64,000 nt of DNA from JAWLFI01 sp964626595 (GTDB taxonomy: Bacteria; Bacteroidota; Bacteroidia; Chitinophagales; Saprospiraceae). Position 1 is the first letter of the stretch. Each line of letters starts with the position of its first letter. The translations under genes and the position numbers were made by a program. Positions 37,079 through 45,332 of this stretch are shown in pieces. The stretch is taken from the NCBI GenBank assembly GCA_964626595.1, contig CAZVFU010000005.1, positions 1-64,000 on the forward strand. Reading direction: 5' to 3'. The notes under the pieces were generated by a model. That model was not told where the DNA came from. It saw only the letters and a program-made list of their open reading frames with translations, and did no database searches.

Positions 37079-37914
37079 GGGTTGTAAAACAAAGCGGCTC
37101 CCGGCTGCCAACCAAATTCGGGCTGAATATAGCTGCCACTATGTCCACCAAAGGAATCGAAATAAAAGCCAAAACCAAGCGTGAATGCGCCAAGAGAAGG
37201 GAAGTAGCTCATTTTAATATCCCACTCGGGTGCGAGTAAATACCGAACCCCCATCCCCAGAACTAAATCTGAATTGACGTCCAGGTAAAACGAGCCGTAA
37301 AGGCGAAATTCCGGAGAGACTTCATACTTCGAGGATAAAAGAACGGATGCATTTTCAAATGATGATCCGATTATTGGGAACAAATGTTGTACCCATAATC
37401 CAAGCTCAAGTTGATCTAATGGCTGTGACCAAATCGCCAAATCCATCGTAAGTTGCTGTTCTATTTCGTATTGCGGTGCGTTTCGTTGTCCAAAATTTAA
37501 TTGGGTTCCCAATGAAAACTTATCCGTAAGTTTTCGTCCATATTGACCGGAGAAGTGCAGTAAATGCACGGCTGAATTTCCTGTATATCTTGCCTGAAGG
37601 CCGAAATGTTGGGTTGACTGGAAAACAAATTTCGCGCCCGCCTGAAAATGCTGTAAGCCAAAATCGCCAGCAGTTAAATTTCTAAAAGAGACGGCATATT
37701 GTTGACTCCCTTGAGCTAGGCCGAGCGCGGGGCTAGCCAATGCGGAAAGCCCCAAATCCTCAACCGCCTGACTTTGTCCTGTATTTAAGGCTGCAAAGTG
37801 AGGATAGTCTTTTATGAAATTTTGGGACTGGCCTTCTGTTGAACTACAGAATACAGTGAGCAGTAATAAAGAGAATCCAGATAAGAATTTGCACATTGTT
37901 CTAAAAGATTGCAT
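37075..37914 (-). CDS. Outer-membrane beta-barrel protein, PorV/FadL-like
   Basis: The 279-residue protein has a signal peptide (FLSGFSLLLLTVFCSS) and a mature region of amphipathic beta strands ending in aromatic residue-rich FGFYFDSFGGHSG. The segment LSALASPALGLAQG near the N-terminus recalls the NPA-loop of PorV/PorQ and FadL-type barrels. PorV-like proteins serve type IX secretion in some cases, but nothing here proves that role. Its stop codon overlaps that of the convergent DUF3810 gene. Confidence 0.68.
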   Translation of the reverse strand: MQSFRTMCKFLSGFSLLLLTVFCSSTEGQSQNFIKDYPHFAALNTGQSQAVEDLGLSALASPALGLAQGSQQYAVSFRNLTAGDFGLQHFQAGAKFVFQSTQHFGLQARYTGNSAVHLLHFSGQYGRKLTDKFSLGTQLNFGQRNAPQYEIEQQLTMDLAIWSQPLDQLELGLWVQHLFPIIGSSFENASVLLSSKYEVSPEFRLYGSFYLDVNSDLVLGMGVRYLLAPEWDIKMSYFPSLGAFTLGFGFYFDSFGGHSGSYIQPEFGWQPGAALFYNP

Positions 37915-37968
37915 ATTCGTAATGTGGTAAAGTTACGTAGAAATCACGAACGGCGAAATACTTCTTCA

Positions 37969-38061
37969 ATGGGGCGAGTTATTTTTCTCTTAATCATAGC
38001 CCTGATGCTGATTCTAATCATTTATGGTTTAGTTCAAACCCTGGACTTTTCAGTTGAGTAG
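37969..38061 (+). CDS. Possible 30-residue single-helix membrane protein
   Basis: ATG at 37969 opens a 30-codon frame ending at TAG 38059-38061. The product MGRVIFLLIIALMLILIIYG plus ten polar residues is a single hydrophobic helix with one basic residue before it. It lies on the plus strand between two minus-strand genes and stops seven bases before the stop of the thioredoxin-like gene. The purposeful composition (almost uninterrupted Leu/Ile/Val) favours a real small protein, but chance cannot be excluded. Confidence 0.4.
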   Translation: MGRVIFLLIIALMLILIIYGLVQTLDFSVE

Positions 38062-38067
38062 TCCATT

Positions 38068-38589
38068 TTATTGAGATTTGGTATAAGATTGTTTGTATTG
38101 ACTCCAGGGCGTCTTTTTGAAGTGGTCATCACCGATGTAAGTCATTATCGTTTTGAAAGTGGTGGCATCCTGATACCCTTTCACAGGCTGGATAACCTCA
38201 GCTTCTTCATTTAGGAATATAAAAGTGGGGTAGGAGAGTTGGTTGCGGGAAATATGAGCAGCCAATTCGTGATAGTCTCGCTTTCCTTTTCGCTCTCTTA
38301 GCTTGAAAACCTTTCCCTTAAATTGAATACTTTCTTTTTGTTCGGCATTAAATTTTACCGGATAAAAATTAGAGTTCAGATATTCAATGATAAAGGGATC
38401 GGTCATTGTGGTTTTGTCCATTCGTTTACACCAACCACACCAATCCGTATATAAATCTACAAAGATTTTTTTCTGTTCCTTTTTTTGTGCCTCTATAGCT
38501 TCTTCAAAACTCATCCATTGCACTTTTTGTGCTTCGGAGTGAATTGGGCCCAAAAAGAAAAACGAAATCAACACAAAAAATCGACACAT
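38068..38589 (-). CDS. Exported thioredoxin-fold protein
   Basis: The 173-residue protein has a signal peptide (FFVLISFFFLGPIHSEAQK) and a thioredoxin_7-type domain with YTDWCGWCKRMDKTTM as the redox site and LSYPTFIFLNEE as the cis-Pro loop. It should act on thiols in the periplasm, similar to the N-terminal thioredoxin-like domains of DsbD-family proteins. The partner is unknown. Confidence 0.87.
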   Translation of the reverse strand: MCRFFVLISFFFLGPIHSEAQKVQWMSFEEAIEAQKKEQKKIFVDLYTDWCGWCKRMDKTTMTDPFIIEYLNSNFYPVKFNAEQKESIQFKGKVFKLRERKGKRDYHELAAHISRNQLSYPTFIFLNEEAEVIQPVKGYQDATTFKTIMTYIGDDHFKKTPWSQYKQSYTKSQ

Positions 38590-38764
38590 TACACTGGATT
38601 TTATATCAAGTATACGTAATATTAGTTAAAATGATTTTTTCTCACTTACTTATCCACTGACTTTAATAGAAATTTAACTATTTAAGTGCTTTATACCTAT
38701 TCTTTTCTTCTCTATCGTAAGGAAACATTAACTTGCCCGTTGATTGGGTAATGTTATTTGCCAA

Positions 38765-39460
38765 ATGTTAGATAGAGGTTCCATTGCAATTTTATTGTTT
38801 AGCTTTTCCCCTGAGCGTTCAGCAAGAGAAAAAACCTGGCTGCGCAATAGGGGTAAGAATATCGAATTACATCAGCGAGTCCATAAGCGCATAAAGTGTT
38901 TAGCTCGACGAGCAGGTGTTGACTTCTTCCATATTGACGAAGGTCAGCAACTGGGAAGGGATTTTCAGGATCGTCTTTGGAATGCTGTTGAGCATGTCTT
39001 TAATCAAGGTTATCGTGCGGTGCTGACTCTGGGTGGTGATACGCCGACTTTAACTGACATCATCCTTCAACGAAGCTTGAATCAACTTCAGTGCGAGCAT
39101 AATGTTTTGGGGCCCAGCAGAGACGGGGGGACCTATTTGATTGGCTTTCAAAGAGCTTGGTTTCTAAATATCCGTCACCATCAAATTCAATGGCATGCCG
39201 GCACCGATTTTGATCAGCTTTTATCTCTATTGACGCAGGAGGAAGTTTGGATCGCTCCTGTTTTATCGGATTGGGATACATTTACAGACATTCAGTATCA
39301 ATTGTGTCAGCAGCCCGCGTTTTGGCTTTGGAGAGTAATCATTTCTGATTTGCTCATTTCGTCTTGCGAAATCACATTTGTGAGAAGTGTTTATAGAAAA
39401 GTTCAAAATTTGGTTTTCGGTTTAGGCATGCGGGCTCCTCCTCTGCGGCAACTTTTTTAG
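38765..39460 (+). CDS. DUF2064 family nucleotidyl/glycosyl transferase
   Basis: The 231-residue protein matches the DUF2064 (TIGR04282-like) family of GT-A-fold transferases often linked to radical SAM enzymes. Visible motifs are AVLTLGGDTPTLTD, LGPSRDGGTYLIGF and TDFDQLLSLL. The ATG at 38765 is used instead of the upstream TTG. A normal family C-terminus ends near residue 205; the last 25 residues look extra. It heads a close group with a TonB receptor and a radical SAM gene. Confidence 0.78.
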   Translation: MLDRGSIAILLFSFSPERSAREKTWLRNRGKNIELHQRVHKRIKCLARRAGVDFFHIDEGQQLGRDFQDRLWNAVEHVFNQGYRAVLTLGGDTPTLTDIILQRSLNQLQCEHNVLGPSRDGGTYLIGFQRAWFLNIRHHQIQWHAGTDFDQLLSLLTQEEVWIAPVLSDWDTFTDIQYQLCQQPAFWLWRVIISDLLISSCEITFVRSVYRKVQNLVFGLGMRAPPLRQLF

Positions 39461-39498
39461 TTTTTCCCTTTGCAACTTTGAAAACCAAAAGACTTAAA

Positions 39499-42400
39499 AT
39501 GAACTTAGCCTTACGTCTATACGTATGCAGATTTATCTGTATCCATCTTCTGATTGTGCCCTTTTTTGCGGGAGCTCAATCATCCCTTACCGTTTATTTA
39601 TTTGACCGCGATCTGGACCAGCCCATTTCAGCTCATAGTGTTGTTCTGGAGCATGCCCCGAGTGGCCTTCAACTTTCCGGATTGACTGACAATCAGGGAA
39701 TCTTTACTTTTAAGAATTTAACCGCACGAGCGAATTACAGCTTAATTTCCCTGGAATCCCCCCAGTACAGACCAGACACTATTTCTAATATTTCTTTGCG
39801 CTCACGAGAGGAAAAGTATCTGGATATGGGGGTGTCAAGCCGGCAATCGATAGATTTGGATGAAATTGTTATTAAAGCCCGACCCTCTCAGCGTATCAAT
39901 AGGACCAACGCCGAGGTGGCCTTTGAATTGGATGAAAAAAATATTCAGGCTATTCCTGTGGAGGGACGTGATATTACTCGTGTCCTCTACCGCATGCCTA
40001 ACGTTTCTCAAGCGACAGGATTTTATCCAGAGGCTCCCAATGTGAGTATTAATGGGGCAAATCCGCTGTATTCCACCTACTTAATTGATGGCATGGACAA
40101 TAACGAGCGTTTTCTAGGTGGTCAAAAGTTTCCGATACCGACTGGATTCACTCAAAATATTACGCTCTTAACCAACAATTATAGCGCGGAATATGGACTG
40201 GCTGGAAATGGAGTTTTAAATATTACGACCAAGTCGGGAACCAATGAATTCTCCGGCGAGGCCTTCACTATTACACGCCCGGGAGCTGTCATCGATGGCA
40301 ATACCCGGTTTCCACAACGCGATCTATCCGGCAACTTAGTCAAAGAAGGCTTCCAGCGGTATCAGGCTGGCGTCGGTTTCGGAGGCGCGCTTGTGGAAGA
40401 TAAGACCTTTTATTACCTCAATGTTGAGCACACAACTGACCTCAAACAAAATATTTTGAGCTCACCATCTCTTGGTGTAAGTGAGAACGTAAATGGGCAA
40501 AATCAGTTTACCTATATTTCAGGTAAAATTGACCAGATTTGGAGTAAAAAATTTCGCTCCTCTCTTAGATATAATGAGGGAATCGTACGCGTGGAAAATC
40601 CGGGCGGTGGTTTGACGGGTGGAGTTACATTTCCATCTGCCGGACTCGTTCAAGATCGATTGTCCCGGCACGTGGCATTGAAGAATACTTATCATACGAA
40701 TAGCTTGAGTATTCAGACAAACTTACAATACTCTCGCTTTCGATGGAATTACGGTCGGCCTCTTCAAGGAGGGAATAGCCCTCAGGTTACTCTACTTGAC
40801 GCGATGGAGGTTCCGGCTGCCGTACTGGGACACCCTGGATTCGTTTTCGATCAAACTGAGCACACCTTTCAATGGCAACAAAAACTCATGCTCTACGTCG
40901 GTAATCATCGCATCAAAGCGGGTGGTGGGATTATTCACAGCAGACACTCCCTTTTTGGAGGAGGAAATCCCAATGGGAATTATCGGGTGAAACTCAGTGA
41001 GAGCCAACAAAACAACCTACCCCGGGGATTAGGCTCGAACCTGTCGATTGAAGATTTACCTTCAGATATTGAGGTTTTGAACTATAATGTGGAGTTACGC
41101 CCCAATTCCTTCGGTCGGAATCAAACGGTGTACTCTTTGTTTGTTGAAGATCAATTTCGACTCAATCACCGCATGAATGTCACAGCAGGTCTGCGTTATG
41201 ATTATGATAAGCTGACCGAAGATCCCAATGGAAACGGAGATGTTAACAATCTGGCGCCCCGCCTTAATCTGAATTACAAATTGACTGATAAATCTGTCCT
41301 TCGCGCTGGGTATGGCATGTTTTACGACAAGATCATTTACGCAGTAATAAGTGATGCGCTCCAACAAAATACGGTTTCTCCGGACTATGCCAGACAGGTA
41401 GAATATCTGCTTGCTCAAAACGGCCTGTATGGAGATTATAATATCGAAGACGTATTGTTTAATGGAAATTTGCAAGCTGGCCAGAATCAGGTTGAATTTT
41501 TAGAAGGGCCCACTGCTGAAGAGGTGGATATTCCGCGAGACCTGATTTTTAGCAATGAGCGCCGTATTTTACCCCCTAATGGATTGATAAATCCGGTTAC
41601 ACATCAATTTTCTATAGGCTACCAGAATCAGCTAAATGAGACCACCTTATTTTTCGTTGACCTCATGCACAATCGATCTTATCATTTATTCCGACTTCGA
41701 AATTTAAATCGCGCGGCTCCGTATGACATCGATCCGGATAATGTTGAAATACGAACTATGGCCCAGGCAGACGCTCAGCGCTTGGCACCTGTTCTTTTTG
41801 ATGAAGAGTCGGGTTTGCCGTATGTCGATGTCCTGGGTGAGCGCCTGTATGGAGGTGCCCGGAATGTCATGCTGACAGAGACAGCTGGTGAAAGCCGGTA
41901 CTATGCAGCTTCTTTCAATATGCAAAAGCAAAGAGGAGAAGATGACTACTCCTTTTTATTAAACTATACGCTCTCTCGACTTCGAAATAATACTGAAGAC
42001 ATTAATTTTCGTGCGATGGATGCCAATGATTTTGAGGCCGAATGGGGCCCCTCTATAAATGATCGCTCACATATTATTAACGGTATTTTTACCTATTATC
42101 TGGAAAGTAGCTGGCAATTCACTCTGGCTGCATTATTGCAAAGCGGACAGCCCATCAATCGCATTCCGGATGCGACCCAATTTGGCACGACAGATTTGAA
42201 TGGAGATGGTTCTTCCTTCGGCGATGCTTATGTGGGTAATAGCGATCGACATCCTGGAGAGTCTCGAAATTCGGATCGATTACCCTGGGCTAATACTTTT
42301 GACGTATCCATAACTTATGAATGGCAGCTGGGCAAGAATGCGCTGGAGCTCCGAGCTGATGTGTTTAATATTTTTAATGCACAGAATCTAAGTGGCTACA

Positions 42401-42519
42401 GTAACAATGCCACGCAGAGTAACCAAATTCAGCCGGGGTCGATTGCCAGTGGAGTGCTTATCCGCCGAAATGCATCTCCTCCTCGTCAATTCCAATTTAG
42501 TCTACGTTACCTTTGGTAA
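39499..42519 (+). CDS. TonB-dependent receptor, Oar-like
   Basis: The 1006-residue outer-membrane protein has a signal peptide ending PFFAGAQ, a carboxypeptidase-regulatory-like domain (about 25-110), a plug (PVEGRDITRVLYRMPNVSQ and SINGANPLYSTYLIDGMDN) and a barrel that ends FQFSLRYLW. EYGLAGNGVLNITTKSGTN is the usual plug-to-barrel region of Oar-like receptors. The substrate is unknown. The ATG at 39499 follows a possible TTG start at 39478. It lies 38 bases after DUF2064 and 12 bases before the radical SAM gene. Confidence 0.92.
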   Translation: MNLALRLYVCRFICIHLLIVPFFAGAQSSLTVYLFDRDLDQPISAHSVVLEHAPSGLQLSGLTDNQGIFTFKNLTARANYSLISLESPQYRPDTISNISLRSREEKYLDMGVSSRQSIDLDEIVIKARPSQRINRTNAEVAFELDEKNIQAIPVEGRDITRVLYRMPNVSQATGFYPEAPNVSINGANPLYSTYLIDGMDNNERFLGGQKFPIPTGFTQNITLLTNNYSAEYGLAGNGVLNITTKSGTNEFSGEAFTITRPGAVIDGNTRFPQRDLSGNLVKEGFQRYQAGVGFGGALVEDKTFYYLNVEHTTDLKQNILSSPSLGVSENVNGQNQFTYISGKIDQIWSKKFRSSLRYNEGIVRVENPGGGLTGGVTFPSAGLVQDRLSRHVALKNTYHTNSLSIQTNLQYSRFRWNYGRPLQGGNSPQVTLLDAMEVPAAVLGHPGFVFDQTEHTFQWQQKLMLYVGNHRIKAGGGIIHSRHSLFGGGNPNGNYRVKLSESQQNNLPRGLGSNLSIEDLPSDIEVLNYNVELRPNSFGRNQTVYSLFVEDQFRLNHRMNVTAGLRYDYDKLTEDPNGNGDVNNLAPRLNLNYKLTDKSVLRAGYGMFYDKIIYAVISDALQQNTVSPDYARQVEYLLAQNGLYGDYNIEDVLFNGNLQAGQNQVEFLEGPTAEEVDIPRDLIFSNERRILPPNGLINPVTHQFSIGYQNQLNETTLFFVDLMHNRSYHLFRLRNLNRAAPYDIDPDNVEIRTMAQADAQRLAPVLFDEESGLPYVDVLGERLYGGARNVMLTETAGESRYYAASFNMQKQRGEDDYSFLLNYTLSRLRNNTEDINFRAMDANDFEAEWGPSINDRSHIINGIFTYYLESSWQFTLAALLQSGQPINRIPDATQFGTTDLNGDGSSFGDAYVGNSDRHPGESRNSDRLPWANTFDVSITYEWQLGKNALELRADVFNIFNAQNLSGYSNNATQSNQIQPGSIASGVLIRRNASPPRQFQFSLRYLW

Positions 42520-42531
42520 AAATATACCCTT

Positions 42532-43494
42532 ATGAATCATCCATTTGAACATCTCGAGTCTGTTTATTGGGTTTTTACACAGCTCTGTAATGACGAATGC
42601 GACCATTGCTATAATAGCTCTGGTCCCCAAGGAGAGCGCATATCCCAGGAGGACTGCTTCAAAATTATTGATCACTTACCCCCATCTATGGACCGTCTCA
42701 TACTATCTGGTGGAGAGCCACTGGCGGACCGGAAGAAACTCTACGCCATTTTGGATCGCCTGGAGGAGAAGTATCAGGGGGAAGTCGAAATTATGCTCCA
42801 GACCAACGGGGACCTATTAAATCCTGAACGCTTAGATACCTTGATCGATAAAGGTGTGACGCGTTTTGATATTGCGAGTATCGATCGATACCATAAGCAT
42901 GCAGGTGGCCGACTCATGGAATTAAGCGATCTTTTTGAAGCAGCAGGTGTAGATGGTCAGGATTCAGATCCCTTAATTGACAAAGAGAATTATGTGAAAA
43001 ATAAGAGATTGAGTTGGGGGTATTGGGGCGCCTCCGAAGATATGTGGCTCGGCGGAAATTGGGCACGTGGCCGGGCTCTGGAAAAGGATAATTGGATGCG
43101 CGATCCCGATCATAACTTCTGTGCCATTTTATCCGGCGCTCGAAATTTCCTCGGTGGGTATGATGACATACCTCAGGAAATTAGCATACAGCTTTGGAAA
43201 ATTAATCCCTGCTGCCCCGGCACGCTGTTCCCTATGGGTGATGCTCGGAAAGACTACATCCCCGATGTCCTCCTAAATGTCAGTAAACATCCTGTCTTTC
43301 AGGCACTGCAAAAAGGAGAACCCTGGGAAATGGGAAAACACCTGGGCATTTCTCGACAGGAAGCCAAAGTAAAAACCCAAGCTGTTGAAAACATTTGTCT
43401 GTATTGCGACCAGTTTTTTCAAGAAAATATGCAAGATTGGAATACGGGTACATTTACACCACTACCTGTAGTTAATCCTTCTTCAGCAGATTAA
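42532..43494 (+). CDS. Radical SAM protein with C-terminal cysteine cluster
   Basis: The 320-residue enzyme has the radical SAM cysteines Cys19, Cys23 and Cys26 (CNDECDHC) and the motif LSGGEPLAD near residue 62, with QTNGD at about 90. Further cysteines in HNFCAILSG, NPCCPGTLF and NICLYCDQFF could bind an auxiliary iron-sulfur cluster as in SPASM-type enzymes. The substrate is not known. It begins 12 bases after the receptor, so co-expression is likely. Confidence 0.85.
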   Translation: MNHPFEHLESVYWVFTQLCNDECDHCYNSSGPQGERISQEDCFKIIDHLPPSMDRLILSGGEPLADRKKLYAILDRLEEKYQGEVEIMLQTNGDLLNPERLDTLIDKGVTRFDIASIDRYHKHAGGRLMELSDLFEAAGVDGQDSDPLIDKENYVKNKRLSWGYWGASEDMWLGGNWARGRALEKDNWMRDPDHNFCAILSGARNFLGGYDDIPQEISIQLWKINPCCPGTLFPMGDARKDYIPDVLLNVSKHPVFQALQKGEPWEMGKHLGISRQEAKVKTQAVENICLYCDQFFQENMQDWNTGTFTPLPVVNPSSAD

Positions 43495-43610
43495 CGCAAG
43501 TACCATACAAATCTTAGCTCCGCTATTGTGCGCTTTATGTTATACTGAAATGAAAAAGGAGCTGGTTTCTGTACTTCATTTCTTATATTAGCGTCCCAAA
43601 TAAGATAATT

Positions 43611-44591
43611 ATGGCAAGAGAAATAGCACTACGAGACGCGATTCGCGAAGGAATGTCCGAAGAAATGAGAAATGATGAGAACGTATTTCTCATGGGAGAA
43701 GAAGTGGCCGAATATAATGGTGCATATAAGGTAAGTAAGGGAATGTTGGATGAGTTTGGCGCCCGGCGAGTTATTGATACACCGATAGCCGAATTGGGTT
43801 TTGCGGGTATTGGAGTAGGAGCCGCCATGAATGGCCTGCGTCCCATCGTAGAATTTATGACCTGGAACTTTGCCGTTTTAGCCTTTGATCAGGTCATCAA
43901 TAATGCGGCGAAGACTTTGTCCCAATCTGCTGGCGAATTTACATGTCCTATCGTATTTCGTGGCCCATCTGGTGCTGCAGGGCAGCTGGCTCAGCAGCAC
44001 AGTCAGACCTTCGAGAGTTGGTTGGCTAATACTCCGGGACTCAAAGTGGTGTCATGCATTGATCCCTATGACGCCAAGGGTCTGATCAAATCTGCGATTC
44101 GCGATGAAGATCCCGTTTGTATGATGGAAAGTGAGCAGTTTTACGGTCTCAAGGGAGATGTGCCGGAAGAGGATTATACCGTGCCCATTGGAAAGGCCGC
44201 CATTCGTCGGGAGGGATCCGATGTGACCCTTGTTTCCTACAACAAAATGATGCTCGAAACATTAGCGGCAGCCGAAGAATTAGCCAAAGAAGGAATTGAA
44301 GCCGAAGTGATCGATCTTCGCACGATTCGCCCCCTCGATTACCATACGCTCGTAGATTCATTGAAAAAAACGAATCGCATGGTCGTAGTAGACGAGTCAT
44401 GGCCATTTGCCGGAGTATCTAGTGAGATTGCTTACGAGATGCAAAAATATGCTTTTGATCATCTTGATGCGCCTATAACCCGCATTAATTCTGCTGACAC
44501 CTCCCTTCCTTACGCACCCACATTGGTTGACGAATATTTGCCTAATCCGGAAAAAATCATCAAGGGAGTCAAGGAAGTTCTTTATCTATAG
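43611..44591 (+). CDS. pdhB: Pyruvate dehydrogenase E1 component subunit beta
   Basis: The 326-residue protein is the beta subunit of the thiamine-dependent E1 enzyme feeding acetyl-CoA to the TCA cycle. FLMGEEVAEYNGAYKVSKG, DTPIAELGFAGIGVGAAMNG and RGPSGAAGQLAQQHSQTFE are standard. The C-terminal transketolase domain ends in NPEKIIKGVKEVLYL. The alpha subunit is not adjacent. The TAG stop codon lies inside the left terminal repeat of a MITE-like element. Confidence 0.95.
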   Translation: MAREIALRDAIREGMSEEMRNDENVFLMGEEVAEYNGAYKVSKGMLDEFGARRVIDTPIAELGFAGIGVGAAMNGLRPIVEFMTWNFAVLAFDQVINNAAKTLSQSAGEFTCPIVFRGPSGAAGQLAQQHSQTFESWLANTPGLKVVSCIDPYDAKGLIKSAIRDEDPVCMMESEQFYGLKGDVPEEDYTVPIGKAAIRREGSDVTLVSYNKMMLETLAAAEELAKEGIEAEVIDLRTIRPLDYHTLVDSLKKTNRMVVVDESWPFAGVSSEIAYEMQKYAFDHLDAPITRINSADTSLPYAPTLVDEYLPNPEKIIKGVKEVLYL

Positions 44592-44779
44592 GGTGCCTCC
44601 GGAAACTGTTTTTTGATGTCAAAATGAAAAAATACCTGCATAAGCATGACGTGATGAGGGAGCTTAGCCATAGCTAAGAGACTAAAGAACAACGAAGCTT
44701 ACGCGCATATTTTACATTTAGACCATTTCGCATGAAATGATCGTTCACACGAAAGGATAGTTTTCGGATGTACCCTATA
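44587..44779. mobile_element. MITE-like element with 22-bp terminal inverted repeats
   Basis: The left end (44587-44608) begins TATAGGGTGCCTCCGG and the right end (44758-44779), reverse-complemented, begins TATAGGGTACATCCGA; 18 of 22 positions agree. The 193-base unit encodes no protein and contains a small CTTAGC/GCTAAG hairpin. Ends in TA suggest target duplication of TA as for IS630/mariner-type elements. The left end coincides with the pdhB stop codon. No related transposase is in the window. Confidence 0.6.
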
Positions 44780-44795
44780 TTTTTTTTAATCTTTT

Positions 44796-44962
44796 GGGCG
44801 TCTCCCGGCGCCTGGAATGCGCCGGGTCAGGCTGTCCATGGGTTCCGTCCTTCTGCGAGTATTCAGCACAGGAAAGTGTGCTGAATACTCGCTTCGGACT
44901 CGCCTCCCGGTCGCTATCCGACTAAAGTCGGCGCGCCCGATCGCGACCATTCCCATCCTTGA
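44796..44962 (+). repeat. GC-rich structured intergenic element, copy C
   Basis: The island reads GGGCGTCTCC, a stem CCCGGCGC/GCGCCGGG, GTCAGGCTGTCC, GGGTTCCGTCC, a perfect 16-bp hairpin (44855-44870 with 44877-44892, loop GGAAAG) and GGTCGCTATCC followed by a CCGACT/AGTCGG hairpin. The order matches copies A and B with some drift. It starts 17 bases after the MITE-like element. Confidence 0.68.
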
Positions 44963-45299
44963 CGCAAAGGTTTGAGGAAATTTTCTCCTTTAGTCTGGAA
45001 TAAATGCCTTTTGGGATTCTATGCCCAAATGAAGTCCTCTCAATAAAGATTTTTCATCCGAGATGCTAGAAAAATCTTCGTACCTCGCGAAAGCTAGTAT
45101 CTTACTTCGCTGTCATCATGGGGTTTAACGAGAACCTATTTGCTGTTAACTCCTCAGTATTGTTTTATACCAACTAAAGGATAATTATAGTTAACTCCGC
45201 TTTCGCAAAGCTCAACCAGATTTCCCTCTGATTTTGGGAGCCAGGACCCATTCCACTGATTTTATTTAATCTCCCTGTGATTAAATGATTGAGATTACT
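44963..45299. other. Intergenic region upstream of a TonB receptor gene
   Basis: About 340 bases without a recognisable gene. TTAACTCC occurs twice (near 45146 and 45192). No riboswitch or clear terminator was seen. The part next to the receptor is AT-rich and leads into the TACATTTG box. Confidence 0.4.
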
Positions 45300-45307
45300 T
45301 ACATTTG
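45300..45307 (+). promoter_or_regulatory. Putative -7 box (TACATTTG) of a TonB receptor gene
   Basis: TACATTTG fits TAnnTTTG and lies 25 bases before the ATG at 45333. No well-spaced TTG upstream was found. Confidence 0.4.
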
Positions 45308-45332
45308 ATCAGGAAACACACACCCAACACCT

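Noticed and set aside
41095..41475. 126-codon antisense open frame in the Oar-like receptor gene
   Set aside because: It is antisense to barrel coding sequence and lacks any recognisable feature.
45140..45200. Repeated TTAACTCC words as a possible operator or riboswitch
   Set aside because: Only two short copies without dyad symmetry and no expression platform were found.
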